64,000 nucleotides of DNA from an uncultured Muribaculaceae bacterium (GCA_910586565.1 CAJUIT010000017.1:1-64000), one strand, 5' to 3'; positions 1 to 8,686 are shown, counted from the stretch's first letter. Program-made: numbers and translations. The notes: generated by a model not told the origin, from the sequence alone.

Positions 1-253
1 TTTACAATTAGGAAAGAAATGGACTTTTTCATCCTACCATTTTACAATTAAGCTTTTTTTTGACCCTTTATTACCAGTTCAATAATCCCGAGTGGTGTTT
101 GCCGTGAGGCATGACGCCACTCAACTTTTTTAAGGCATCCACAACAATTCATCAGGACTACATCACCTTTCCTCTGCCGGTCTGTCTACCTGTGTAAAAT
201 CTCTGCATAAGTAGTCGGCATGTTAAAAAAAGCGAGCCAACCGCTCAATCCTA

Positions 254-284
254 TTGCACATCACGAAAAGAATCCCTATCTTTG
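254..284 (+). promoter_or_regulatory. Bacteroidales promoter for tRNA-Leu(CAA)
   Basis: A TTG at 254-256 is followed after 20 bases by TATCTTTG at 277-284, matching the Bacteroidota -33 (TTTG/TTG) and -7 (TAnnTTTG) boxes. The tRNA begins about 31 bases downstream. Confidence 0.7.
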
Positions 285-315
285 TCGCTGCAAAAGCGGA
301 TTCGCCGTTGCGCCA

Positions 316-397
316 GCCCGGATGGCGGAATCGGTAGACGCGCCGGTCTCAAACACCGGTGGAGCAATCCATCCCGGTTCGATCCCGGGTCCGGGTA
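316..397 (+). tRNA. tRNA-Leu (CAA anticodon)
   Basis: A cloverleaf can be drawn by eye. The 7-bp acceptor stem pairs 316-322 with 390-396, the anticodon arm has loop CTCAAAC, giving anticodon CAA, a long variable arm is present as expected for class II leucine tRNAs, and the T arm carries GGTTCGATCC. CCA is not encoded. A promoter lies upstream and an intrinsic terminator directly downstream, so it is a single-gene transcription unit. Confidence 0.93.
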
Positions 398-404
398 CTG
401 AAAA

Positions 405-435
405 GGAGATTCTCACCTTGAGAGTCTCCTTTTTT
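405..435 (+). terminator. Intrinsic terminator of tRNA-Leu(CAA)
   Basis: A 10-bp stem (GGAGATTCTC with GAGAGTCTCC, one G-T pair) is followed by a run of six T, directly after the tRNA. Confidence 0.85.
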
Positions 436-592
436 GTAATTAGTCAAAAAAATTTGCTTCAAAATTTGGTTTATAATATAAACCGTATTAGTTTTGCAAT
501 AGGAAAGGAGCGGTAGCGCGTTATCGCTCTTTTTTAAGACAACAACGGTTTATAACATAAACCGATTTACAAACCCTCCAATTCTCCTAAAA

Positions 593-1231
593 ATGGAAGA
601 CAAAAAAATCAACGAAAGAGAAAGCATTGAGATAATCACCTCAATGATTACACGAACCAAAGAGCGTTACCACCTCGGCGACGGCAATATAATGCTCATG
701 TGGGGATATCTGACACTCTGCGTCAGCGCACTCATCTGGGTGTTACTCGCGCTTACTCACAATGTTGCGGTAAATTGGCTGTGGTTTCTGCTTTGGATAA
801 TCGGTGGCATCGCCACTCCAATTATGGCAAAGAAAGATGCCATTAAAAAAGGGGTTAAAACTTACACAGACAAAATAATCTCCAGGCTGTGGTCTGTGGT
901 AGGTTACAGTGCAATTGGATTCACATTTGTATGCCTTGTGCTTACGCTGTTTTGGGGTGTAGATGCATGGAGTGCCATGTTTGTCTTTGCCTTGATTATT
1001 ATCCCATTGGCAGAAATCGCAAATGGAATCGTTCTCAACGAGCCTTCGTATATATGGGGAGGAGCCATCGGATTGGCGGCCGGCATTGTTTTGGCATGCT
1101 GTATCGCCGGCAAAGTTGCCTTATGCGCCTCTTGGGTGATGCCTCTGTTTATCACCGCATATATTTTCATGATGATTATCCCCGGTCATGTAATCAATTA
1201 CAAAGCAAAAAAAATCAATGAAAGAACTTGA
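593..1231 (+). CDS. Multi-pass inner-membrane protein, unknown function
   Basis: A 212-residue protein with a charged N-terminus of about 35 residues followed by roughly six hydrophobic segments (near residues 35-57, 62-80, 100-122, 127-147, 153-175 and 180-200). The last codons overlap the next gene, a winged-helix regulator, by 14 bases, so the two are almost certainly cotranscribed and the membrane protein is probably the regulator's target or sensor. I do not recognise a named family with an established function. The gene is AT-richer than the chromosome further right. The start ATG is the only early one and precedes the charged N-terminus. Confidence 0.75.
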   Translation: MEDKKINERESIEIITSMITRTKERYHLGDGNIMLMWGYLTLCVSALIWVLLALTHNVAVNWLWFLLWIIGGIATPIMAKKDAIKKGVKTYTDKIISRLWSVVGYSAIGFTFVCLVLTLFWGVDAWSAMFVFALIIIPLAEIANGIVLNEPSYIWGGAIGLAAGIVLACCIAGKVALCASWVMPLFITAYIFMMIIPGHVINYKAKKINERT

Positions 1232-1499
1232 TCCGCTGTTGCACTCGCAACTGCGTCTGGCAGTAATGTCGATTCTCATGAATGTTGACGAGGCGGATTT
1301 TGTTTATCTTAAAAAGAAAACAGATGCCACCGCAGGTAATCTTAGTGTCCAACTCGACAAACTTTCAACTGCCGGATATATCTCTATCGAGAAAGGCTTT
1401 GCAGGAAAGAAAACCCGCACAATTTGCCACGTTACCAACGAGGGTAGAAAAGCATTTGAAGAATATGTCGACGCCCTCAAAGAATATCTCAACCTCTAA
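1218..1499 (+). CDS. Winged-helix DNA-binding transcriptional regulator
   Basis: A 93-residue protein made of one winged helix-turn-helix domain. Helices span about residues 8-60, with recognition-helix residues NLSVQLDKLSTAGYI, and the wing lies at about 60-75 (KGFAGKKTRTICHVT). It resembles the small stand-alone winged-helix family (MarR/ArsR-like fold) often paired with a membrane protein in Bacteroidota. It overlaps the preceding membrane protein gene by 14 bases, which suggests translational coupling and local autoregulation. No ligand-binding domain is present. Confidence 0.85.
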   Translation: MKELDPLLHSQLRLAVMSILMNVDEADFVYLKKKTDATAGNLSVQLDKLSTAGYISIEKGFAGKKTRTICHVTNEGRKAFEEYVDALKEYLNL

Positions 1500-1638
1500 A
1501 CAGAGGCAACAGATATCCACCCAGATTCAACACTAAATTTGAACTGAATAAAATAGTTTTCATATAATGCACCGTTTTGTTGAATGAGGAGCTTGATTTT
1601 TGTGGCGGCTACAATGTGACGAAAAAAATGAGGTGGGT

Positions 1639-1673
1639 GTAACTATTAGGGGCGGTTTTGCACCTAACGTTAC
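1639..1673. promoter_or_regulatory. Imperfect inverted repeat upstream of the sigma-factor gene
   Basis: Arms GTAAC-TA-TTAGG (1639-1650) and CCTAA-C-GTTAC (1663-1673) lie 15 bases before the ATG chosen for the sigma factor. The symmetry suggests an operator, possibly autoregulatory. No factor can be named from sequence alone. Confidence 0.35.
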
Positions 1674-1687
1674 AAAACAACAAAGAA

Positions 1688-2182
1688 ATGGAAAGTCCGC
1701 CAAAAACAAGCAGGGAGTTCGCATCTTTCGTCAAAGAGCATTCCCGAATCATCAACAAGGTCTGCTGGGCCTATGCAACCCCGAAAGTGCCTTACGAGGA
1801 TTTGCGTCAGGAAATCCTTACCAACCTTTGGTTGGGTTTGGAGCAATTCAGGGGAGCGAGCAAACTCTCTACCTGGGTTTATCGTGTCGCTGTAAACTCG
1901 GCTCTAATGGCAATCCGCAATTACAAGCCGAGAGTTGAAACGCACCCCTTTGAAATCTCAGCTGCCGACATTTCCTCGGAAGCCGACGACAACAAGGCTG
2001 AACAACTTGCAGCGCTCCACGAATTGATAAACCGGCTACTCCCGATTGAGAAAGCGATTATCCTTTTATGGCTCGATGAATACACCTACGAGGAAATTGC
2101 CGACATCATCGGCATTGAAAGGAACAACGTGGCTACAAAACTTCACAGGATTAAAAACAAACTTATCTCAAAATCGAAATAA
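1688..2182 (+). CDS. RNA polymerase sigma factor, ECF-like sigma-70 family
   Basis: A 164-residue protein. Region 2 covers about residues 10-80 (YEDLRQEILTNLWLGLEQF, then STWVYRVAVNSALMAIRN) and region 4 about residues 108-160, with the helix-turn-helix YEEIADIIGIERNNVATKLH. Regions 1 and 3 are absent, as in ECF sigma factors. I chose the ATG at 1688 over an in-frame TTG at 1658 because the TTG lies between the arms of an inverted repeat. The next gene starts one base after the stop and encodes a membrane protein with a soluble N-terminus, the usual arrangement of a sigma factor and its membrane regulator. Confidence 0.88.
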   Translation: MESPPKTSREFASFVKEHSRIINKVCWAYATPKVPYEDLRQEILTNLWLGLEQFRGASKLSTWVYRVAVNSALMAIRNYKPRVETHPFEISAADISSEADDNKAEQLAALHELINRLLPIEKAIILLWLDEYTYEEIADIIGIERNNVATKLHRIKNKLISKSK

Positions 2183-2183
2183 T

Positions 2184-2732
2184 ATGAACTTGGACGAACT
2201 CAAAAAAAGTATGTCAACCCTCGACGATGTACTCGCTCAAAAGAGCAACGAGCCCATCAAGCTCAACACGAGCATCTGTCAATCGGCCCACGCTCGCATC
2301 AAAAAGCTGTACCGCCAACAAATACTAATGTGCGGCGTTCTGGCATTGGTCTTTATCATTACAGGCATAGCGGGAGTAAACGAAGAAGTATTCCCCAAAA
2401 GCCTTAAACTCTTTCTCGGCATATTTCTCGGGGCCGCAGCATTGTGGTATACAGTGCTATATATCAAGACAAAAGGAATAAATGCGCTAACCGACACTCC
2501 GATGCAGACGATGAGAAAGGTTGCAGGGTTGAGGCTTTTCGCCTTGATTGGAGAGATGGTGGGATTGACTGTCACAACCGTTTTTTTCACTTTGTTGCTT
2601 ACCCATTTATGGACATTTGCACAATATAAAGCGTGGCTGATAATTGTTGCGTTGGGAGTGGCAGTCGTATTTACGATAATCAGATTGCGTCAAAACATTC
2701 GTGATTTCAACAATCTCACCGCAATAGATTAA
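2184..2732 (+). CDS. Membrane protein cotranscribed with the sigma factor; possible anti-sigma factor
   Basis: A 182-residue protein with a soluble N-terminal segment of about 48 residues, rich in K, D and S, followed by four hydrophobic segments near residues 50-68, 75-95, 120-145 and 152-172. It starts one base after the sigma-factor stop, so translation is probably coupled. The layout of a cytoplasmic head plus membrane domain beside an ECF sigma factor suggests a regulator that sequesters it. No zinc-binding anti-sigma motif is visible, so this role is inferred from context. Confidence 0.65.
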   Translation: MNLDELKKSMSTLDDVLAQKSNEPIKLNTSICQSAHARIKKLYRQQILMCGVLALVFIITGIAGVNEEVFPKSLKLFLGIFLGAAALWYTVLYIKTKGINALTDTPMQTMRKVAGLRLFALIGEMVGLTVTTVFFTLLLTHLWTFAQYKAWLIIVALGVAVVFTIIRLRQNIRDFNNLTAID

Positions 2733-2734
2733 GC

Positions 2735-2778
2735 CAACCCGGCGAAAGAATCAGGTTCTTTCGCCGGGTTGCGTTTTT
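2735..2778. terminator. Strong terminator between convergent genes
   Basis: A perfect 16-bp stem (2735-2750 with 2756-2771) is followed by a T-rich tract. It ends the sigma-factor operon and faces the convergent OmpA-family gene. Confidence 0.85.
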
Positions 2779-2856
2779 ATAGGTGAGTTGATTGCTTTGT
2801 GCTGTTGGAGCACCCCGCGCTTCGAGGGGAGATTACGCGAGGGATGGGGGCAATTG

Positions 2857-3699
2857 TCAGTTGGCTGTGTCGGGAGCCTGGTCGATGAGGTCCATGAACT
2901 GATCGAGGTTGGGGGTGATGATGATTTCGGTGCGACGGTTGCGCTGACGGCCCGAATCGGTGGTGTTATCGGCGATGGGACGGTATTCACCGCGGCCGGC
3001 GGCAGAAAGGCGTGACGGGTCAACCCCGAATTTGGTTTGCAGAGCCTGCACAACCGATGAGGCACGAAGTGCCGACAAATCCCAGTTGTTGCGGATATTG
3101 GTGCGCGAAATAGGCACATTGTCTGTGTTACCCTCCACCATCACGTCATAGTCCTTGTAGTCCTTGATGATTTTGGCAATCTTGCTGAGAGTTTCCATCG
3201 CACGGTCGGAAATCTCGTAGGAGCCTGTGCGGAACAGCATGTTGTCGGCCAGAGAGATGTAAACAACCCCTTTGAGCACTTTCACGTCAACATCTTTCAA
3301 CTCGTCGCGGCTGAGCGAGCGGGTGAGGTTGTTGGTAAGCACCATGTTGAGCGAATCGGATTTCGACTTGGCGGCAATGAGCTCCTTGATATATTTGTTC
3401 GACGCGTTTATCTCATCAACAAGTTTGGAGATGTTCACATTCCCCTGAGTATTCTGTTGAATGCTCTGGTCGAGCGTGCCCTGCAATGCTGCCAGATTAG
3501 CTTTGAGCTGGGCATTGTTATCCTTGGCCTCCTTAAGCATGGCATCGAGGCTCTTGTTGTAGGCTTTGCTTTCGGCAAGGTCAACTTTGGCGGTGTTGTA
3601 ATCGTTGAGCAACAGGTTATATTTCTTCTTGCTCACACATGAACTGAGCGACAGCACGGCCGCGGCCGCGATTGCCAATATCATTCTCGTGGTTTTCAT
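2857..3699 (-). CDS. OmpA-family outer-membrane lipoprotein
   Basis: A 280-residue protein. A lipoprotein signal ends in LSSC at about residue 21. Residues 30-130 form a predicted coiled coil rich in K, D, N and Q. The OmpA C-terminal peptidoglycan-binding domain covers about 140-262, with GNTDNVPI, NNWDLSALRA and QRNRRTEI matching the conserved peptidoglycan contacts. It probably tethers the outer membrane to the wall. It stands alone on the minus strand. The ATG at 3699 directly precedes the signal peptide. Confidence 0.9.
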   Translation of the reverse strand: MKTTRMILAIAAAAVLSLSSCVSKKKYNLLLNDYNTAKVDLAESKAYNKSLDAMLKEAKDNNAQLKANLAALQGTLDQSIQQNTQGNVNISKLVDEINASNKYIKELIAAKSKSDSLNMVLTNNLTRSLSRDELKDVDVKVLKGVVYISLADNMLFRTGSYEISDRAMETLSKIAKIIKDYKDYDVMVEGNTDNVPISRTNIRNNWDLSALRASSVVQALQTKFGVDPSRLSAAGRGEYRPIADNTTDSGRQRNRRTEIIITPNLDQFMDLIDQAPDTAN

Positions 3700-3813
3700 A
3701 ATTCAGATAGTTTAAACGTTATAATTAAGCGGCCAAAACGATTTATCACAGTTTTATCAGAGCCGCCTGAAAATATAACGCCGGGAGGAGCCGCCGGGTT
3801 TGCCACCGTTTGA

Positions 3814-3821
3814 CTACCTTT
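3814..3821 (+). promoter_or_regulatory. -7 promoter box before the EamA gene
   Basis: TACCTTTG matches TAnnTTTG 18 bases before the ATG at 3840. No -33 box sits at the usual spacing. Confidence 0.4.
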
Positions 3822-3839
3822 GCAAAAATTTCACATCCG

Positions 3840-4775
3840 ATGAATCTCAGCAAAAAGGTTACAGGCTACCTGCTCGGCATTGTTGCCGCAGCCGCCTACG
3901 GCATGAATCCGCTGTTTGCGTTGCCGCTCTATGCCGACGGGATGAACTCCGACTCGGTGCTGTTTTTCCGCTATCTGTTCGCCTTGCCCATCCTGGCAAT
4001 GATGATAGTGTGGCGGCGGCGCAGTTTTGCCATTACACGCCGCAACGCGGTGGAATTGGCTGCAATGGGTGTGCTGATGGCGTTGTCGTCGCTGGGCCTG
4101 TTCGAGAGCTACCGTCACATGGATGCAGGAATCGCCTCTACCCTTCTGTTCATCTACCCGCTTATGGTGGCGGTAATAATGACGTTTGTGTTTCACGAAA
4201 AGCTGTCGCTGCTTACCGGCGCATGCATCGCCGCCACTCTATTGGGAATAGGGATGCTCTACCAGAACGACGGAACCGCGTCTATAAGCCTCACAGGCAC
4301 AGCGTTGGTGTTTGTGTCGGCGCTTACCTATGCAATCTATATCGTCTATATCAGCCGCTCCAAGCTCAATGCGGTGCCAACGGTGATTGTCACATTCTAT
4401 GTTCTGCTGTTCGGGAGCATGGTTTTCGCCGTGCGGCTGCTTGCGGGCGAACCGGTCACTGTGCCGCAATCTCCCCTGCTGTGGGGCAATGCCGTGGCAC
4501 TTGCCCTCTTCCCAACAGCTCTGTCACTGCTGTGCACCACACGAGCAATTCAATATATCGGCTCTACCACCACAGCCATTCTCGGAGCCCTTGAGCCGGT
4601 GACCGCAGTGTTTTTCGGTGTCACCATATTTGGCGAAACGCTAACCCTGCGCACCGTGTGTGGCATGACTGTTATCATCGTGGCGGTGACGTTGGTTGTC
4701 GCCGACAAAAAGGTGAGCTCATGGTTGCTGCGGCTGCGACGCATGTTCCCACGGCTTCCACGGCGCCACAGCTGA
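3840..4775 (+). CDS. EamA-family (DMT superfamily) membrane transporter
   Basis: A 311-residue protein with about ten hydrophobic helices arranged as two EamA repeats (about residues 5-140 and 155-290). Hallmarks are FRYLFALPIL in the first repeat and GALEPVTAVFFGVTIFGE in the second, the usual signature of drug/metabolite exporters. The substrate cannot be told from sequence. ATG 3840 is preferred to the TTG at 3810 because it starts just before the first helix. The stop lies four bases from the end of the convergent hydrolase gene, with no room for a terminator between them. Confidence 0.88.
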   Translation: MNLSKKVTGYLLGIVAAAAYGMNPLFALPLYADGMNSDSVLFFRYLFALPILAMMIVWRRRSFAITRRNAVELAAMGVLMALSSLGLFESYRHMDAGIASTLLFIYPLMVAVIMTFVFHEKLSLLTGACIAATLLGIGMLYQNDGTASISLTGTALVFVSALTYAIYIVYISRSKLNAVPTVIVTFYVLLFGSMVFAVRLLAGEPVTVPQSPLLWGNAVALALFPTALSLLCTTRAIQYIGSTTTAILGALEPVTAVFFGVTIFGETLTLRTVCGMTVIIVAVTLVVADKKVSSWLLRLRRMFPRLPRRHS

Positions 4776-4779
4776 GTGC

Positions 4780-5844
4780 TCAGGCGGCATCCTTCACCTC
4801 GGGAATTGACACATGGGGCAGATGGCTGTCGAGCCACTCGAAAATGCGCGGATAAAGAGCCGCCAGCAAACGGCGGTTTGACAACATGAGATCATGCAGT
4901 CCCCCTGTCACCTTCATGCATGTGACATCCGGCCCCAGTTCACGGCCATATTTCTTTATGTCGTTGACATCAAGCACACCGTCGGCACGGTTATGTTCCT
5001 CGGTCCATTTATCGCCGGTGACGCTTGCCGAGGAATACATCAACAGAATAGGCACCCTTATGTCGGCTTTGCCGTCGCGTAGCGAGTGTTGCGCCTGATT
5101 TATTGCCCTCACCCACCCTGCTGTTACGTCGGGCGAACGCATCATTTTCCAATCGGTGTTGTAAGTCCAGTCGCCATGATAATCTTTGAGCAGGCTCTCG
5201 GCATAAGCCGTCGATTCACCCTGGGGAATGCGCGTGTCGGGGGCAATCAATCCCCACCACGAAATAAGTGGCACCAACCGCTCCTTCCACCCTAAATTCC
5301 AATCGAGAAACGGGCTGTTCAACACCAACGCGTCAACCGGCGCATCGGGGTGGCTGTTCATGAAGCATGCCGTGATAAGCCCACCCGTCGAATGCCCCAT
5401 GAGCACAATCTCCTTAACCCCGGCATTCTCCATAATCACCAGTGCCGAATCAATATCAGGGTAGTACTCATCAATGCTGCGGGCCTCGAACTTGCGCTGA
5501 CCCGGAAGAATTGAGCGGCCATATTTCCTAAGGTCGACGGCATAGAAATCGTAGCCGCGGCTCACAAATTCGTCACCCATCTCCCCGTTGAAAAAATAGT
5601 CGTTGAATCCGTGCACATAAAGCACACCCCTCCCCGTGGCTATACTATCGGGCGCGAGTTTCCTGACAACGGTCGACATCACACGCCCCGAATAATCCTC
5701 ACCCTGCTCCACATGCCGCATCTCATACCCCTCCCCGAGCACATCCGCCGTCCACCCCTCTCCGGCCGCCAACGAATACACGCTACCTAACGCACAAAAT
5801 ACAAATAATCTTACGGAAAGCTTTATCTTATTCAATACACTCAT
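4780..5844 (-). CDS. Exported alpha/beta hydrolase (serine hydrolase, S33/monoacylglycerol-lipase-like)
   Basis: A 354-residue protein. A cleavable signal peptide covers about residues 1-26 (VRLFVFCALGSVYSLAAGEG). The alpha/beta-hydrolase fold has oxyanion motif HGFND near 78 and nucleophile elbow GHSTGG with Ser near 152. The acid is probably in the segment LDVNDIKKYG and the histidine in GGLHDLM near the C-terminus. The family hydrolyses esters or monoacylglycerols; the natural substrate is unknown. I chose ATG 5844 over ATG 5886 because it starts the signal peptide. It lies downstream of the ATPase module but is GC-richer and probably unrelated to it. Confidence 0.85.
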   Translation of the reverse strand: MSVLNKIKLSVRLFVFCALGSVYSLAAGEGWTADVLGEGYEMRHVEQGEDYSGRVMSTVVRKLAPDSIATGRGVLYVHGFNDYFFNGEMGDEFVSRGYDFYAVDLRKYGRSILPGQRKFEARSIDEYYPDIDSALVIMENAGVKEIVLMGHSTGGLITACFMNSHPDAPVDALVLNSPFLDWNLGWKERLVPLISWWGLIAPDTRIPQGESTAYAESLLKDYHGDWTYNTDWKMMRSPDVTAGWVRAINQAQHSLRDGKADIRVPILLMYSSASVTGDKWTEEHNRADGVLDVNDIKKYGRELGPDVTCMKVTGGLHDLMLSNRRLLAALYPRIFEWLDSHLPHVSIPEVKDAA

Positions 5845-5917
5845 ACGCTCATTCTTTTTACATCGGTAACTGACAGCTACCATCATCTACAACAAGGATG
5901 CCATCCATCCGGTTTTA

Positions 5918-6730
5918 TCACCGATGCATTCTGACCCAACGATTCAATTCATCAGCTATAATATCCCTGATACCACGCTCAAAATCCGTAGCAAGAGGCA
6001 TTTGCCTCAAAGCATCCTCTTGCAAAATCAACTCATTGGCAAGCCATCGGCATTCACCATTAAGATATTGCAAACTGCAACTTGCATAGTAATCTTTTAC
6101 CTCATCAAAAACATCATAACAATGATAAATTGAACCCGAGGTAACGCTCTCCTCAAACCTTTTTGCCAATTCTGCCGTAAGCGCTTTTGGCGTATATGGC
6201 ATCGGGCGACCATAATTGATGTAATTACACAGGGTGCTTGATGTGAACGAATGCCAATTAGACGGGAAAACACCACTAAGTTTCAAGCGTCTTGTTCTGT
6301 TCAACAATTGGTTCTCCAGCTTTTCATCAAAAACCAATCCAACAATCGCGTCGACTCTTACGTTGCAGTCTGCCTCACGTAGCAAATCGCGCGAATGAGT
6401 TTCCTTGCGTTTAACGTCATCGGGACTAACATTCTCAACAGATTTATACCCGTTGCGCAATTCGACCAACATCAGGCGTGGCTGAAACGGATTGCCCTGT
6501 TTCTCATTGCAGATGCCGATTGCGGCATCCATAGTGCAATCATTGTTGCCCTTTCCCGTGCGATGCGTTTCATAACCGTCAAGGTCAAGCGCAGGAATAT
6601 CTGTTCCTGAAAAATATGTTTTATTCGGATAATCTCTGAGCGCCAAATCGGCCAACCGGCTCATCCAACGTGGCGACAGCACATGATTAATCACCACATC
6701 GCCATGATGATAATTACATTCCTGTGCCAT
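5918..6730 (-). CDS. Unknown protein paired with AAA ATPase; possible nuclease effector
   Basis: A 270-residue soluble protein that I do not recognise as a named family. It overlaps the upstream ATPase gene by 17 bases, so the pair is translationally coupled. A segment with D68, then LVELRNGYK at about 88-96, loosely fits the D-x(n)-(E/D)-x-K pattern of PD-(D/E)XK nucleases, but this is weak. No HNH, TIR, HEPN or membrane motif is seen. Codon use is AT-richer than in the hydrolase and HAD genes nearby, which suits horizontal acquisition with the ATPase. Effector or substrate-binding partner of the ATPase is an inference from gene layout. Confidence 0.55.
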   Translation of the reverse strand: MAQECNYHHGDVVINHVLSPRWMSRLADLALRDYPNKTYFSGTDIPALDLDGYETHRTGKGNNDCTMDAAIGICNEKQGNPFQPRLMLVELRNGYKSVENVSPDDVKRKETHSRDLLREADCNVRVDAIVGLVFDEKLENQLLNRTRRLKLSGVFPSNWHSFTSSTLCNYINYGRPMPYTPKALTAELAKRFEESVTSGSIYHCYDVFDEVKDYYASCSLQYLNGECRWLANELILQEDALRQMPLATDFERGIRDIIADELNRWVRMHR

Positions 6731-8033
6731 AGACCTCAATGCGTGCGATAGCGATATTGAACGACTTGAAGATTTCCTCTATGTCATTACCAAGGTTCTT
6801 GTAGTCATAACGCGACGATTCACCGTTGACTTCAGCCTGATAGAAACATGTCGAATCTGAAATTCCCTCTGATTCAGCAATAGCCTTAAGGGCAGCAATC
6901 ATGTCGGGGTTATGGCTGGCAAGCAAGATTTTTGTTCCGACTTCCTTTTGCAGAAGCACCAGAACGCGAGCAAATTCCACAATCCATTGTGGATGCAGGT
7001 GAGCTTCCGGTTCATCAATAAGCAAAAGCGTGTTTTCCGTTAAATAGCCGTTTTCCAACAACCTTAGCATATAGGCGAATGACTTGAGCCCGGTTGCGGC
7101 ATCATCAATTGCAATATTCAGGTTATCCTTCCGGCGCACAAACCTAAGTTCAGCATCATCATTGAACTCGTCATCCTTCACTACCACATCACCACCGATA
7201 ACAGCACGGATATGATGCACCAAGCGAACTGCACTAATCGGCATCTCGTGGAGTGGCGTGGTCAATTCATGCATCAGGTTTCCCCAGATATTGTTGTCAC
7301 TCGAATTGCGGTTTGAGATTGCCATAGGTGTATCCACATACACCGCCTGTTTCAAGCCGAACGGTGGAATGAAACGGTTATCGGAAACCAAATTCATTCC
7401 ATTCTCCTCCAACTGGAGCTGCTCCGGGGTTTCCTCTGCAATTGCAAGGTCATGACGAACAATTCTCATCAAATCCGTCATTGAGCGTTCAAGTCTGCGC
7501 TGCCGGGCACTTTCCATCGCTTTGGTAACACGATAAAGAGTTTGAGTTTTGAAATCTTCGATAAAGCCATCAAATAAGGTGTCACGGGCGCCAAGCACCT
7601 GTTTTAACCATCTCACATAACTTTCATCATCGGTTTCTGCTATTGATTTCTCAACTTCGTCGGAAAACAGAGCCAATTTACTGCGGAAGGCCTGTAACAA
7701 TTCATCGTAATCGGCATCCTCCTGACCCGGTTGTACAAGCGGAATACTTCGGAATATTCGCGTCACCGAATTGTTCCTAATCGACATGTCGCGCAATATT
7801 CTTGACATTACTCTAAGCTCGCGATTGAGCGTTCCAATAAATTCGTTATCAACCAATCGGTTGATATCGTTGGAATAATTAACGAACGCATATAGCCATC
7901 GGGCAATGGTTGATTTGCCACATCCGTTTTTACCGGCAATGACCGTAAGGCCGTTTAAAGCTATGTCGGCATTACCGATTGCATGGAAATCTTTTAACTG
8001 GAACCTGTAATTATTCTGCGGCATGATTGGCAT
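6714..8033 (-). CDS. AAA/ABC-type ATPase (AAA_21-like, RecF/SMC-like head)
   Basis: A 439-residue ATPase. The P-loop GKNGCGKS is at 34-41, Walker B LLLIDEPEAHLHP at about 336-348 and the switch histidine in ASHNPDM near 374. The middle, about residues 90-230, is mostly helical, as in ABC-type ATPases that clamp DNA or a toxin. Such single-chain ATPases (AbiEii, OLD, Septu and Rlo-type families) are frequent in antiphage systems with a neighbouring effector, and here the partner gene overlaps by 17 bases. ATG 8033 is preferred to an upstream TTG at 8054; ATG 8024 is also possible. Confidence 0.85.
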   Translation of the reverse strand: MPIMPQNNYRFQLKDFHAIGNADIALNGLTVIAGKNGCGKSTIARWLYAFVNYSNDINRLVDNEFIGTLNRELRVMSRILRDMSIRNNSVTRIFRSIPLVQPGQEDADYDELLQAFRSKLALFSDEVEKSIAETDDESYVRWLKQVLGARDTLFDGFIEDFKTQTLYRVTKAMESARQRRLERSMTDLMRIVRHDLAIAEETPEQLQLEENGMNLVSDNRFIPPFGLKQAVYVDTPMAISNRNSSDNNIWGNLMHELTTPLHEMPISAVRLVHHIRAVIGGDVVVKDDEFNDDAELRFVRRKDNLNIAIDDAATGLKSFAYMLRLLENGYLTENTLLLIDEPEAHLHPQWIVEFARVLVLLQKEVGTKILLASHNPDMIAALKAIAESEGISDSTCFYQAEVNGESSRYDYKNLGNDIEEIFKSFNIAIARIEVYGTGM

Positions 8034-8051
8034 CTGTATTATTGATTGTGA

Positions 8052-8059
8052 CAAAGTTA
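8052..8059 (-). promoter_or_regulatory. -7 promoter box for the ATPase module
   Basis: TAACTTTG on the minus strand, about 19 bases before the ATG at 8033, matches TAnnTTTG. This implies a very short leader. Confidence 0.45.
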
Positions 8060-8210
8060 CGAATAAAACCGCATTTATTACACATCATGCAGCCTGCAAA
8101 ATAAGCACTTCTACATGGTGCCACACTTTTTTCTCATGGTTTCCGTAGCTTTACAAGCAACTTATAAAATGCTAATCTCTTTGCTTGTTTTTCACGATTA
8201 CGCTTAATAC

Positions 8211-8253
8211 AAAAACGGCGGTGTGTCAAATGGTTGGGGATTTGACACACCGC
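8211..8253 (-). terminator. Terminator of the small lipoprotein gene, GGTGTGTC-type stem
   Basis: Arms 8218-8231 and 8240-8253 are perfectly complementary (GCGGTGTGTCAAAT), with a T run on the minus strand at 8211-8215. The same stem core recurs in other terminator-like hairpins of this window. Confidence 0.8.
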
Positions 8254-8290
8254 TGCGGTTAATGGAAATGATGATATGGGCTTAAAGGAA

Positions 8291-8686
8291 TCAGTTGCCG
8301 TTTGAGGTCCAGTTGCCGACGGTTTCGTCGGTGAGGGTTATGCGGCGGGTGGAGAGCGAATAGTCAATCGAGAAGAAAGATGTGCCTCCAAGGGTGGTTG
8401 CCAGATAGTAATAGACGGCACCGTCGGGAATTTCGGTCACAGTGATTGTGCGGCCGGTTTTGAATGTGCCGTAGTTTTCGTAGGTGATTGTCTGGTAGCT
8501 GTTGGCACCGATGAAATAAACGCGGAAGTTTGTCAGGTCGTAGCTCGAATTGTTTTTAATCACAATTCCGCTCTTTTCCTGCGATGTTCCTGCGGGTTCG
8601 GGTTCGTCGTCATCATCACCGCAAGCCGACAACATAAGCATCAACGGCAGAAGCAAAACATAGAAGTAGTGTTTAAACTGTTTCAT
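8291..8686 (-). CDS. Small secreted lipoprotein, unknown function
   Basis: A 131-residue protein. The signal peptide FYVLLLPLMLMLSACG ends at a lipobox cysteine near residue 20, followed by an acidic stretch DDDDEPEP typical of surface-exposed Bacteroidota lipoproteins. The rest is beta-rich (SSYDLTNFRVYFIGANSY and so on). No family is recognised. It has its own promoter box at 8730-8737 and its own terminator at 8211-8253. ATG 8686 is chosen because it begins the signal peptide. Confidence 0.75.
   Translation of the reverse strand: MKQFKHYFYVLLLPLMLMLSACGDDDDEPEPAGTSQEKSGIVIKNNSSYDLTNFRVYFIGANSYQTITYENYGTFKTGRTITVTEIPDGAVYYYLATTLGGTSFFSIDYSLSTRRITLTDETVGNWTSNGN

Noticed and set aside
220..516. 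98-residue plus-strand open frame
   Set aside because: It runs across the tRNA-Leu(CAA) and its terminator; an accidental frame.
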